A DNA stretch of 64,000 bases from Catalinimonas alkaloidigena. GTDB taxonomy: Bacteria; Bacteroidota; Bacteroidia; Cytophagales; Flexibacteraceae. Location: positions 62,001 to 126,000 of the forward strand of contig NZ_FNFO01000009.1 of the NCBI RefSeq assembly GCF_900100765.1, given 5' to 3'. A program made the translations under genes and the position numbers. The stretch's first letter is position 1. Every line of letters starts with the position of its first letter. Under the pieces are notes generated by a model, which saw nothing but the letters and a program-made list of their open reading frames with translations, was not told the origin of the DNA and did not search any database. This document shows positions 10,514 to 19,231 of the stretch, one piece after another.

Positions 10514-10942
10514 ATGCTTGAGAAAATAGTAAACATCCTGCTGGTAGAAGACGATTACCTGGACGTGATGGACGTAGAGCGGAACCTGAAGAAAATCAAC
10601 GTTTTGCACAAGCTGTACGTCGCGCGCAACGGGGAGGAAGCGCTGGCGATGCTGCGGGGCGGAGGCGCGGAAACGATCGATCCGCTGCCCAGCCTGATCA
10701 TGCTCGACATCAACATGCCGAAGATGAACGGCATCGAATTTTTACAGGAGTTGCGTCAGGACCCTGCCCTGAAACACATCAAGGTGTTCATCATGACCAC
10801 GTCAGATCACGAAGAAGACCGCTCGGCGGCGCAGGAGCTGGGCATTTCCGGCTACATCGTCAAGCCGCTGAAATTCAGTAATAAATTTTCGGCCACGGAC
10901 AGCTTCAATCTGTTTATCGACTTGCTCAACCTGAAAAAGTAG
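10514..10942 (+). CDS. Single-domain response regulator (Rcp1-like)
   Basis: A 142-residue receiver domain with no output domain. The acidic pocket is LLVEDD near the N terminus, the phospho-acceptor is Asp65 in LIMLDINMP, and a conserved Lys lies in IVKPLKF. The long insertion between the third and fourth helices is typical of the Rcp1 group that partners with phytochrome-type kinases. It follows the CHASE3 kinase by 12 bases and precedes a receiver-kinase fusion by 50, which suggests a phosphorelay encoded in one operon. It probably acts as a phosphate shuttle or through protein contacts, not by binding DNA. Confidence 0.92.
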   Translation: MLEKIVNILLVEDDYLDVMDVERNLKKINVLHKLYVARNGEEALAMLRGGGAETIDPLPSLIMLDINMPKMNGIEFLQELRQDPALKHIKVFIMTTSDHEEDRSAAQELGISGYIVKPLKFSNKFSATDSFNLFIDLLNLKK

Positions 10943-10992
10943 CGTAGGCGGGGCACCGCGGCCGAACCTAGTACACACTTAATTACGCAGTC

Positions 10993-12201
10993 ATGAGTCT
11001 GGAGGAGTCACCCGATATCAAAATCTTGTTGGTCGACGATCGTGAGGACAACCTGCTTTCGTTGGAGACGCTGCTGGAACGCGACGGGTACCAGTTCAAG
11101 AAGGCACAGTCGGGGCGCGAAGCCCTCAAAATCTTGTTGAAGGAGTGGGACTTTACGCTGATCCTGATGGACGTGCAAATGCCCGACATCAACGGCTTCG
11201 AGACGGCGGCCATGATCCACGCCCGCGACAAATCGTGCCACATTCCCATCATTTTCATCACGGCGCACCATAACGACGAAAACATCACGAAAGGATACCT
11301 GCACGGCGCCATCGACTACATCTACAAGCCGATCAACCCGGTGATTCTGCGGGCCAAGGTGAGCGTTTTTGTGGACCTCTACCAGAAGAACTACCAACTG
11401 CGCGAACAGGAAAAACGGCTGAAGGCCATCAACCTGGAGCTGGAAGAGCGCGTGCAGGAGCGCACCGCCGAACTGCTGCTGAAAAATCAGGAACTGGAAA
11501 AAATCAACCGCGATCTGGACAACTTTGTCTACGCCGCTTCGCACGACCTGAAAGCGCCCATCGCCAACATCGACGGCCTGTTGCAACTGTTGCGCAAAAC
11601 GCTGAAAAACCGGCTGAACGAGAAGGAGGACCAACTGTTTGCGTTGGCTAACCAGTCCATCAGCAAGTTCAGCAGCACCCTCAACGACCTGGGCGAAGTG
11701 ATCAAGGTCCAGCGCCTGGACGGGGAAGCCATCCGTCTGGTATCGCTACCCGACGTGGTCAGCGACGTAAAACAGGACCTGACGAGCCTGATTGCCGAGA
11801 CCGGCGCGACGTTCGAAGAGGACTACGAGGTGAAGGAGATGACGTTTGCCCGGAAAAACCTGCGCAGCATTTTCTACAACCTGATGGTCAACGCCCTTAA
11901 GTACCGGTCGCCCGCCCGACCGCCGCACGTGCGCATCCGCACCTACCGGGGCAAGGGGCAGGTCGTATTTCAAGTGCAGGACAACGGCCTGGGCCTGAGT
12001 CGCTCCCAGCAAACCAAGCTGTTTACCCTCTTCAAGCGAATGCACACCCACGTAGAAGGCTCGGGGGTAGGCCTCAGCATCGTGAAGCGCATCATCGACA
12101 ACAACGGCGGCACCATCGAGGTAGAAAGCGAAGTAGACCGGGGCACCACTTTCATCGTGCGCCTGCGGTCGGTCGAAGAGGCCCTGCCCACCGTTTCGTG
12201 A
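10993..12201 (+). CDS. Receiver-histidine kinase fusion protein
   Basis: This 402-residue soluble protein starts with a receiver domain (residues 9-125, acceptor Asp60 in LILMDVQMPD). A coiled coil of about 40 residues leads to HisKA with His184 in SHDLKAP and HATPase_c ending in the RGTTFIVRL motif. Placing the receiver first means that phosphorylation by another kinase can control the kinase half. Its order after a CHASE3 kinase and a single-domain regulator suggests a branched relay. Its catalytic domain resembles that of the six-PAS kinase at 43112-46324 (RMHTHVEGSGVGLS against RLHTHVDGAGIGLY). Confidence 0.92.
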   Translation: MSLEESPDIKILLVDDREDNLLSLETLLERDGYQFKKAQSGREALKILLKEWDFTLILMDVQMPDINGFETAAMIHARDKSCHIPIIFITAHHNDENITKGYLHGAIDYIYKPINPVILRAKVSVFVDLYQKNYQLREQEKRLKAINLELEERVQERTAELLLKNQELEKINRDLDNFVYAASHDLKAPIANIDGLLQLLRKTLKNRLNEKEDQLFALANQSISKFSSTLNDLGEVIKVQRLDGEAIRLVSLPDVVSDVKQDLTSLIAETGATFEEDYEVKEMTFARKNLRSIFYNLMVNALKYRSPARPPHVRIRTYRGKGQVVFQVQDNGLGLSRSQQTKLFTLFKRMHTHVEGSGVGLSIVKRIIDNNGGTIEVESEVDRGTTFIVRLRSVEEALPTVS

Positions 12202-12300
12202 GCAATTTCCCGACACCGCATACGTTTACCACAGAATTTAATCCGCTGATTCTGGGCGGGTTGCGCCATGCATTGCGTAACTCCGAAGTTCGTGGGGTGA

Positions 12301-12341
12301 GCTGATCGAACATCGCCCGACGCATGAATTATTCGATCAGC
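12301..12341. other. Inverted repeat between convergent genes
   Basis: Arms GCTGATCGAA (12301-12310) and TTCGATCAGC (12332-12341) match perfectly. Outside them AAGTTCG and CGAACTT extend the symmetry after short mismatched stretches. It lies between the 3' ends of the receiver-kinase gene and the leftward YodC-like gene, so an mRNA-end role is likely. Confidence 0.55.
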
Positions 12342-12345
12342 CCGA

Positions 12346-12395
12346 ACTTGAAAAAACCAAGCGCTACGCGTCCGGCAAATTCGGGTGAGTAGCGC
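12346..12395 (-). terminator. Likely terminator of the YodC-like gene
   Basis: Read on the minus strand, a perfect seven-base stem (GCGCTAC at 12389-12395 and GTAGCGC at 12361-12367) is followed two bases later by GG and a run of six T. The loop is 21 bases. It lies about 30 bases beyond the stop codon of the leftward gene. Confidence 0.6.
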
Positions 12396-12424
12396 GTGAA
12401 AAACAGTTTGAAAAGTACGGCCGC

Positions 12425-12700
12425 CTACAGGTCGTAGATGGGCTTGGGCGCCGGTGTGGTCTCCTGCTCCGACGTAACCTCCTGAGCCTCGGCCGTGAGG
12501 GAACTCAGTTCGTCAACGTGAAAGGTGTGTTTCTTGAACTCGCCCGTTGCCGCAACGTAGTACGTGCAGGTGATCCAGGGCAGGTCGATTTCCCGGACGG
12601 TCATCGTCGGACTGGCGGGGGCTTTGTGGACGACCAGGTCGCCTTCGTTAAACAAGTCTTTTTTCTTTTTCTTGGCCATACGGGTCCGTTTTTTAGACAT
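12425..12700 (-). CDS. Small YodC/DUF2158-like protein
   Basis: A 91-residue protein. After a very basic N terminus (MSKKRTRMAKKKKK) it follows the short YodC/DUF2158 pattern: an FNEGDLVVHK opening, then SPTMTV, then a central tryptophan and ITCTYY, ending in FHVDEL. The family is uncharacterised, so no function is assigned; the basic tail could contact nucleic acid, which is only a guess. The start at 12700 is supported by a promoter that would place transcription start about 15 bases upstream. An internal ATG at 12679 would also be possible. Confidence 0.75.
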   Translation of the reverse strand: MSKKRTRMAKKKKKDLFNEGDLVVHKAPASPTMTVREIDLPWITCTYYVAATGEFKKHTFHVDELSSLTAEAQEVTSEQETTPAPKPIYDL

Positions 12701-12722
12701 ACAAATTCGTTACTGTCTCGCC

Positions 12723-12754
12723 CAAACGTATCAGGAATCCCGCCCATCGCCAAG
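12723..12754 (-). promoter_or_regulatory. Bacteroidota-type promoter of the YodC-like gene
   Basis: On the minus strand, TACGTTTG (12730-12723) matches the -7 box TAnnTTTG exactly. A CTTG -33 element (12754-12751) stands 20 bases before it, the usual spacing for the primary sigma factor of this phylum. Confidence 0.65.
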
Positions 12755-12815
12755 GGGTAATGCATGCGCCACGAAAAAATAAACTAGGCGTAACAGGACG
12801 TTGCCGTTGGTCCGC

Positions 12816-12924
12816 TAGGTTTGTGGTGTTGCGCTGAAACGGGAACGTTCAGGCAACGGATAGGTTAAGTAGTGACATCAGATTTGCCAACGTCTCTCCG
12901 GTCTCCAGAGGGGCGTTTTTTTTT
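12816..12924 (+). ncRNA. Candidate small RNA with own promoter box and terminator
   Basis: TAGGTTTG at 12816-12823 matches the -7 consensus, although no good -33 element precedes it. A transcript from about 12829 would begin with a hairpin (12828-12857): GTTGC and CTGAA pair with TTCAG and GCAAC, capped by a GGAA tetraloop on a CG stem. It would end in a ten-pair stem (12889-12898 with 12908-12917, two G-T pairs) and a run of nine T. No protein gene on this strand ends here; the nearest upstream one stopped 690 bases earlier behind other hairpins. An RNA of roughly 95 bases, or an attenuated leader of the gene at 13255, would explain this. Confidence 0.5.
12889..12924 (+). terminator. Orphan Rho-independent terminator
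   Basis: Stem AACGTCTCTC with GAGGGGCGTT, then T from 12916 to 12924. The last two stem pairs use the first T residues. It has no annotated plus-strand gene before it and is the main support for the candidate small RNA. Confidence 0.7.
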
Positions 12925-13254
12925 AGCGCCCCTTTGTGGACTACCCGCGTACGCCGCCCCGCCCGGACAACCTGGAGCGTGCATCCGGAAACGCGTGCAG
13001 CGCTTGCTACGGCGCATCCGCTTTGGCGCTTCTAGGCAAACGAAACAGGGTGGGGCGGGGGCAGTGGGGCACGGCAGCCGAGCCAAGTGCTACCCGAAAA
13101 AGAGCTGCGGCACAGTCCGGGCAATTTCTTAATGGAAAGATAACACTCCGGTTCAGGCTTTCCTGGGGCAGCCCGTTGCGGGAGTCCGGCCCTCTGGGTG
13201 GCGTTACGGGCCGTCATGGTCGGCTGTGCACGTGCCGGAGCGTAAGCACCCCGG
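12925..13254. other. Gene-free spacer before the TPR regulator
   Basis: About 330 bases of mostly G+C-rich sequence with no convincing gene. The overlapping short frames show no protein motif. The promoter of the downstream regulator should lie here or just inside its annotated start. Confidence 0.5.
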
Positions 13255-15063
13255 TTGCGGTCACGGTGGTCGCGCGTGTACTTTTACTTTGTGTATGCTT
13301 TGAAATGGTTACCGGTACGATGGATGTGTTGCGCCATCCTCTGCGTCGGCATAGGACCCGCCGAGGCACAGCCGTCGGACGACGTGGCGCGTTTGCAGGC
13401 GGAATTGCGCCAGGCTCCTCCCGAAACACGCGCCCGCCTGCAGAACCGGTTGGCTCATGCGTACCTCTCGTTCGCACCCGATTCGACTTATGCCTACGCC
13501 CGGCAGGCCCTGAGCACGGCCGAGGCACAGGGGTGGCGCGATGTACAGGCAGAAAGCCAGCAGCTTCTGGGGCAGGTGTTGTATCAGCAAGGCGCCTTCA
13601 CCCCGGCATTGCAAGCGTATTTGCAGGCTGTGGAACTCTACCGCCAGGTTGACGACCGTCGGGGGCAGGCCGCTACCTACGATCTGTTAGGGGAAATCTA
13701 CCATTATACACAGCAGGCGGATCTGGCCTTTCGGGCTTATCAGGAGGCGTTGCACTTGTACGAATCCTTGCAGGAAGCCGCCGGGCAGGCCGCGACACTC
13801 GGGCACCTGGGGCATTGGTACGAGAAGCAGCAGCAGTACGACGAAGCGCTCGCGACCCAGCGGGAAGCCCTGTCCATTTACCAGCGGCAGCAGGACCGGG
13901 CCGGGCAGGCCGTGATTACGGAAAACCTCGGCAGCATCTACGAAGACCTGCAACGGTTCGATTCGGCCTATTTCTACTTTCGCCAGTCGCTCGACAATCA
14001 TCTGGCCACCCGCAACCACCTGGAAGCCACCCGCCTTTACAACAACCTGGGCGACATCTACCGCAAAACGGGGCAGTACGACGACGCCCTCCGGCTAACG
14101 CAACAGTCGCTGGCAGAGGCGCGTGCCCTGGGGCAACGGTACCAGGAACGGAGTGCCCTGCGCGATCTGGGCAAAACACACGAACTGCGGGGCGAGTTGC
14201 CACAGGCTTTGGCGTATTACGAAGAAGCTTATCAGCTTTATCAGGAACTGTATTCAGAAGAAAATGCCCGCCAGATGGCTCGCTTTCAAGCGCTTTTCGA
14301 GACGGAGCAGAAAGACCGCGCCATTGCCCTGTTGGAGCGCGACCAGCAGATCAGCCGCTTGTCTCGCTACGCGCTGTCCGGCGGAGCGTTGCTGCTGTTG
14401 CTCGTGGCGCTGCTGGTGTGGAACCGGCAGCGGCTGAAGATCCGCCAGAACCAGGCCCTGCTGGAACAAAACCGCAAACTGCACACGACCGAGCAGGAGC
14501 TTCTGCGTGCGGAGCTGCAAAACCGGCAGTGGCAAGAAGAACGCCTCCGCTACGAACTGGAAAACCGCAGCCAGTCGCTTTCGCAGCACACCGTCCACCT
14601 GATCCAGAAAAATCAGCTCCTGTCGGACCTGAAAGAGGAGGTACTGAGCCTGACCAAAGGCCGCCCCAGCGGTGGGTTCAAGCAGTTGGTGCACCGCATC
14701 AACCAGAGTTTGCAGCAGGACCAGGAGTGGGAAGATTTTCAGCAGACCTTCGAGCGGGTGCACCCCGCTTTTTTCCGCGAACTGCAGCACCGCTTCCCGG
14801 AACTGACTCCGGCCGAGGTGCGACTGGCCGCGCTGATGCGGCTGAACCTCGACTCGAAAGACATCGCTACGCTGTTGAACATCTCACCCGAAAGTCTGCG
14901 CACCTTCCGCTACCGCCTGCGCAAAAAACTGAACCTCTCCGGAGAGGTGAGCCTGAGCGGCTTCCTTCAGCAGCTCGGTGTTACGCCTGCCGAACCCCCG
15001 AGCCACGAGCACCGCGAGCAAACGCTGGTAACGTTGCAAGATGATAACGAAACGTTAACCTAG
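13255..15063 (+). CDS. TPR-repeat, membrane-anchored regulator with C-terminal HTH
   Basis: The protein has a signal-like N terminus (ending GPAEAQ), about seven tetratricopeptide repeats (residues about 60-350), one membrane helix (about 371-390, GGALLLLLVALLVW), a long coiled coil, and a C-terminal LuxR-like helix-turn-helix (about 515-575; SKDIATLLNISPESLRTFRYRLRKKL is its core). The TPR part would face the periplasm and the HTH the cytoplasm. This architecture is frequent in Bacteroidota next to outer-membrane transport genes. It lies 156 bases upstream of the TonB receptor-phytase pair and is a likely regulator of it. The start is uncertain: 13255 is TTG, and GTG at 13276 is an alternative. 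Confidence 0.82.
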   Translation: MRSRWSRVYFYFVYALKWLPVRWMCCAILCVGIGPAEAQPSDDVARLQAELRQAPPETRARLQNRLAHAYLSFAPDSTYAYARQALSTAEAQGWRDVQAESQQLLGQVLYQQGAFTPALQAYLQAVELYRQVDDRRGQAATYDLLGEIYHYTQQADLAFRAYQEALHLYESLQEAAGQAATLGHLGHWYEKQQQYDEALATQREALSIYQRQQDRAGQAVITENLGSIYEDLQRFDSAYFYFRQSLDNHLATRNHLEATRLYNNLGDIYRKTGQYDDALRLTQQSLAEARALGQRYQERSALRDLGKTHELRGELPQALAYYEEAYQLYQELYSEENARQMARFQALFETEQKDRAIALLERDQQISRLSRYALSGGALLLLLVALLVWNRQRLKIRQNQALLEQNRKLHTTEQELLRAELQNRQWQEERLRYELENRSQSLSQHTVHLIQKNQLLSDLKEEVLSLTKGRPSGGFKQLVHRINQSLQQDQEWEDFQQTFERVHPAFFRELQHRFPELTPAEVRLAALMRLNLDSKDIATLLNISPESLRTFRYRLRKKLNLSGEVSLSGFLQQLGVTPAEPPSHEHREQTLVTLQDDNETLT

Positions 15064-15165
15064 TGGTAATGTGGATAAGTGATTGATATTCAGTTGGTTA
15101 ATGGGTGTTGTTCACGTTCTGATACACCGCTTGCGTAGCCTGTTGCCGTCTTGTTGACGCCGCTC

Positions 15166-15197
15166 TTTGCGGGGAATCGGGGAGGGCTCTATCCTTG
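15166..15197 (+). promoter_or_regulatory. Promoter of the TonB receptor-phytase operon
   Basis: TTTG (15166-15169) and TATCCTTG (15190-15197) are separated by 20 bases, one mismatch from the Bacteroidota consensus TTTG-N19-21-TAnnTTTG. It would give a leader of about 15 bases before the ATG at 15220. Confidence 0.5.
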
Positions 15198-15219
15198 AAG
15201 CGGAAACCCCATACCGCTC

Positions 15220-18072
15220 ATGAAACGATCACTACTTACGCTTTTTTTACTGCTGGCGGGCACGCTGCCGCTGTGGGCACAGACCGGCGCGCTCTCCGGG
15301 CGTGTCACCGACGAACTGGGCCTGGCCATGCCGGGCGCGACGCTCTTGGTTACCGATCTGCAACGTGGCACCGCCACCAACAACCAGGGCGAGTTTACGC
15401 TGGTCAACCTGCCGGCAGGCACACACACGGTGCGCCTCTCGTACATCGGCTACGCGCCCACCGAAACGTTCGTGACCATCGCCGAAGGCACCACGACCCA
15501 ACTCAACCTCTCGCTGGAACCCGGCGTCACGCAGGGGCAGGAGGTCGTCGTCCTGGGCGACCGGCTCAAAGGGCAGGCCAAGGCCCTCAACCAGCAGCGT
15601 TCCAACCTGAACGTGACCAACATTGTGGCGGCTGACCAGATCGGTCGTTTTCCCGATGCCAACATCGGCGACGCCATGAAACGCATCCCCGGCATTACGG
15701 TGCAGTACGATCAGGGCGAAGCCCGCTTCGGCATCATCCGGGGAACGTCCCCACAGCTCAACTCCGTGATGATCAACGGCGAACGGGTGCCTTCGGCCGA
15801 GGCGGAGATTCGCTCGGTGCAACTCGACCTGGTGCCCGCCGACATGATCCAGACCATCGAAGTCAACAAAACTGTGACGCCCGACATGGATGCCGACGCG
15901 ATCGGCGGTTCGGTCAATCTGGTGACCCGCTCGGCCCCGGAAGGGCTGCGCATTTCGGGTACTGCGGGGACCGGTTATAACTTTCTGTCCGAAAAGCCAC
16001 TGACGACCGGCGCGCTTGTGCTCGGCAACCGCTACTTCAACAACAAACTCGGCGTGGTGCTGAGTGGCTCGTACTACAACCACCGGCTGGGCTCCGACGA
16101 TTTAGAGGCCGAATGGGACTACGACGACGACCCCAACCAGGCGTGGGTGAGCACCGTGGAGGTGCGCAAATACAGCGTTCAGCGCGTGCGGCGCAGCCTG
16201 TCGACAACCCTGGATTACACGTTCAGCCCGAACCATAAACTCTTGTTCCGGGGCATGTACAACTGGCGCGACGACCGCGAGAGCCGTTACCGGTTGAACT
16301 ACGTGCTGGAAGATGCCCTCAACGGCGGCCGACCGGGGCCGGAAGGCCTGGTGCCAGGAGAGGCCACGGAGATTGAAGACGGAGAAGAAGAAACCTACGC
16401 CACCGAAGTACAGATCCAGACCAAAGGAGGGCCCGACAACGACCGCGCCCGAAACCGCCGCCTGGAAGATCAACGCGCGCAGAGTTACCAGCTGCGGGGC
16501 GAGCACCTGCTGGGTAACAAGGTCAGCCTGACGTGGCAGGGCAACTACGCCATCGCTTCCGAAATGCGGCCTCAGGAACGCTACATCGGGTGGAACCTGG
16601 AAGGTGCCGACCTGCGTGTCAACTTAGCCGACCCGCGCCAGCCTCAGGTGGGCTTCGTACATCCGGAAGACTACCAACCCGGCGAATTTTCGCTCGACGA
16701 ACTCACGGAAGAAAACCAGTTTACGACCGACGAAGACCTGAACGGCCGCGTCGACCTGCGCATTCCGTTGCAACTCAGCGGCAACACCGGCACGGTGCAG
16801 CTCGGGGGGCGTCTCCGCCACAAGTCGAAGGTGCGCCGCAATACGTTCAGCGAATACGAACCCCTGGACGAAGACGCCTGGGCAAACATGGGGCAACACC
16901 CTACAGCGGTGCAGACCGATCCTGATTTTCTGGCCGGACCGTACGCCGCCGGTTTCTTTACGCCCAATGGTTACCTGGGTACGCTCCGGCTCGACGACGC
17001 GGGGCAGTTTGAATCCGACGATCTGCTCGACGAGTACGTGTCCGGGAACTTCAACGCCCGCGAAGTGATTACGGCCGGCTACCTGATGTGGCAGCAGCAG
17101 TTGAGTGAAAAATTCTCGTTCCTGACCGGGGTGCGCCTCGAAAACACGAACCTCGACTACACGGGCAACGAATTGACGCTGGACGAAGAAGGCGAGTACG
17201 ACGGCGTGCGACAAATCGACAACTCGGATCAGTACCTGAACGTCCTCCCGGCGCTGCACCTGCGTTTCGACGCCACGGACCATACCGTCCTGCGCGCCGC
17301 CTGGACCAACACGCTGGCCCGTCCCAACTACTACGACCTGGTACCGTACCGGGAGGTGAACCTGGAGGACAACGAACTGGCGATTGGCAACCCCGCCCTG
17401 CAACCCACGGTGTCGATGAACTTCGACCTGATGGCCGAGCATTATTTCTCGTCCGTGGGCGTGTTGTCGGGCGGTTTCTTCTACAAAGACCTGGAAAACT
17501 TCATCTTCAACTACCAGCGGGACGACGTGTACGATCCGGTGACCGACCGTGAGTTCGACGACTTCAGCCAGCCGCTCAACGGGGGCAGCGCGTCGCTCTG
17601 GGGCGTGGAACTGGCCGCACAACGCCAACTGGACTTCCTGCCGGGTGCGCTGCGGGGCCTGGGTGTCTACGCCAACTACACCTTTACGCAATCGGCGGTG
17701 GACGGCCTGCCCATCGAAGGTCGAGAGAACGAAGCGTTACCCCTGGCGGGCACCGCAAATCATACCCTGAACGGCTCGCTCTCGTTCGAGTCGGCCCGGC
17801 TGGTGCTGCGCCTGTCGCTGAACTACACGAGCGATTACATCGACGAATACGGCGACGAAGCGTTCTACGACCGCTACTACGACCAGCAAGTGTTCCTGGA
17901 TTTCAACGGCTCGTATGCCTTCACGCCGCAGTGGCGTTTGTTTGTGGAAGCCAACAACCTGACCAACCAGCCGCTGCGCTACTTTCAGGGAATTGCGGAC
18001 CGCACCATGCAGGCCGAGTACTACAACGTGCGCGTGACGGCGGGCGTCAAATTCGATTTGTTCCAAAAGTAA
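15220..18072 (+). CDS. TonB-dependent receptor linked to phytase
   Basis: A 950-residue outer-membrane receptor. A signal peptide (cleavage after LPLWA) precedes a carboxypeptidase-regulatory-like domain (about 22-105), a plug domain (GRFPDANIGDAMKRIPGI, then MINGERVPSAEAEIRSV), and a beta-barrel reaching the C terminus. The plug signature resembles the TonB-receptor group first defined in Xanthomonas and Caulobacter, not the SusC group, and no SusD follows. Fifty-seven bases downstream is a beta-propeller phytase; receptor-phytase pairs of this kind are known in Proteobacteria and Bacteroidota, so the likely cargo is phytate, lower inositol phosphates or their metal complexes. Confidence 0.92.
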   Translation: MKRSLLTLFLLLAGTLPLWAQTGALSGRVTDELGLAMPGATLLVTDLQRGTATNNQGEFTLVNLPAGTHTVRLSYIGYAPTETFVTIAEGTTTQLNLSLEPGVTQGQEVVVLGDRLKGQAKALNQQRSNLNVTNIVAADQIGRFPDANIGDAMKRIPGITVQYDQGEARFGIIRGTSPQLNSVMINGERVPSAEAEIRSVQLDLVPADMIQTIEVNKTVTPDMDADAIGGSVNLVTRSAPEGLRISGTAGTGYNFLSEKPLTTGALVLGNRYFNNKLGVVLSGSYYNHRLGSDDLEAEWDYDDDPNQAWVSTVEVRKYSVQRVRRSLSTTLDYTFSPNHKLLFRGMYNWRDDRESRYRLNYVLEDALNGGRPGPEGLVPGEATEIEDGEEETYATEVQIQTKGGPDNDRARNRRLEDQRAQSYQLRGEHLLGNKVSLTWQGNYAIASEMRPQERYIGWNLEGADLRVNLADPRQPQVGFVHPEDYQPGEFSLDELTEENQFTTDEDLNGRVDLRIPLQLSGNTGTVQLGGRLRHKSKVRRNTFSEYEPLDEDAWANMGQHPTAVQTDPDFLAGPYAAGFFTPNGYLGTLRLDDAGQFESDDLLDEYVSGNFNAREVITAGYLMWQQQLSEKFSFLTGVRLENTNLDYTGNELTLDEEGEYDGVRQIDNSDQYLNVLPALHLRFDATDHTVLRAAWTNTLARPNYYDLVPYREVNLEDNELAIGNPALQPTVSMNFDLMAEHYFSSVGVLSGGFFYKDLENFIFNYQRDDVYDPVTDREFDDFSQPLNGGSASLWGVELAAQRQLDFLPGALRGLGVYANYTFTQSAVDGLPIEGRENEALPLAGTANHTLNGSLSFESARLVLRLSLNYTSDYIDEYGDEAFYDRYYDQQVFLDFNGSYAFTPQWRLFVEANNLTNQPLRYFQGIADRTMQAEYYNVRVTAGVKFDLFQK

Positions 18073-18129
18073 AAGAGGAAGGTGCCGGGGCCTCTGTGCG
18101 GCCCTGCTTCCAGTTTCTGAAGATACCCT

Positions 18130-19227
18130 ATGAAAAAATGGCATTGGCCCCTTTTGGGGCTCGGCATAGCCGCTTGTTCTACCTCGGCCACCACGCCCCC
18201 TGCGGCACAGCAGGCCGACACGTCGGTCGCCACGGCGGACCTGCGCGTACGGCCGGTGGTGGTTACGGAGCCCACGTTGCACGATACGGACGACCCGGCC
18301 ATCTGGGTCAATCAGGCAGACCCTGCACAAAGTCTGGTGCTGGGAACGGATAAAAACGTAGACGGCGCCTTGTACGTCTACGACCTGAACGGAAAGATTC
18401 TGCAAGACCGCGTGGTGCGCGGGCTGCAACGCCCCAACAACGTCGACCTGGAGTACGGCCTGATGCTCGGCGGAAAACCCACCGACATTGCGGTGGTGAC
18501 CGAGCGGTTGACGCACAAACTCCGGATCTTCCGGCTGCCCGACATGCAACCCGTCGACGGGGGAGGCGTGGAGATGTTCGTCGACGAAGCGGGCGAAGGC
18601 TACCGCGATCTGATGGGCATCGGGCTCTATAAACAGCCGCAGACCGGCGAGGTCTACGCCATCGTGGGGCGAAAAACGGGCCCCACCGACGGAACCTACC
18701 TGTGGCAGTACCGTCTGTACGACGACGGAACCGGGCGGGTGGCGGCCGAACTGGTGCGGAAATTCGGGACGTTCAGCGGACGGAAAGAAATCGAATCCAT
18801 TGCGGTGGACGATGCCCTGGGCTATGTCTATTTCTCGGACGAAACGGTGGGCGTGCGGCAGTACCACGCCGATCCCACCAAAGGGAATGAAGAGCTGGCC
18901 CGCTTCGCCACGGAAGGCTTTGCCGAAGACCACGAAGGCATTTCGATTTACCCAACGTCCGATTCCACCGGCTACATTCTGGTATCCGACCAGCAGGCGA
19001 ATCAGTTTCAGGTTTTCACCCGCGAAGGCACGCCTGGCCATCCGTACGAGCACCGTCTGGTCAAGGTCATTCCTGTCTCCACGAACGAAAGTGACGGTTC
19101 AGAGGTGACCGCCGTCCCGCTCAACGCACAGTTTCAACACGGCTTGTTCGTCGCCATGTCCGACGACCGTACGTTTCAGTTCTACCGTTGGGAAGACTTG
19201 ATGTCGTTCGACACCGCCGCCCGGTAA
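18130..19227 (+). CDS. Beta-propeller phytase lipoprotein
   Basis: A 365-residue 3-phytase-type enzyme that would release phosphate from inositol hexakisphosphate using calcium. The signal peptide ends in a lipobox, LGIAACS, so the mature protein should be lipid-anchored. The early motif DTDDPAIWV is the hallmark of the beta-propeller phytase family, and further calcium- or phosphate-site segments (KNVDGALYVYDLNGK, ALGYVYFSDE, EDHEGISIY) are in the family's order. The length is that of a single catalytic propeller. It follows the TonB-dependent receptor in the same direction and probably feeds it or the periplasm with inositol phosphates and phosphate. Confidence 0.93.
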   Translation: MKKWHWPLLGLGIAACSTSATTPPAAQQADTSVATADLRVRPVVVTEPTLHDTDDPAIWVNQADPAQSLVLGTDKNVDGALYVYDLNGKILQDRVVRGLQRPNNVDLEYGLMLGGKPTDIAVVTERLTHKLRIFRLPDMQPVDGGGVEMFVDEAGEGYRDLMGIGLYKQPQTGEVYAIVGRKTGPTDGTYLWQYRLYDDGTGRVAAELVRKFGTFSGRKEIESIAVDDALGYVYFSDETVGVRQYHADPTKGNEELARFATEGFAEDHEGISIYPTSDSTGYILVSDQQANQFQVFTREGTPGHPYEHRLVKVIPVSTNESDGSEVTAVPLNAQFQHGLFVAMSDDRTFQFYRWEDLMSFDTAAR

Positions 19228-19231
19228 TCTG

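Noticed and set aside
12828-12857. Resemblance of the GGAA-capped hairpin to the tip of bacterial SRP RNA
   Set aside because: The GGAA loop alone matches. The asymmetric internal loop and conserved flanks of SRP RNA are absent.
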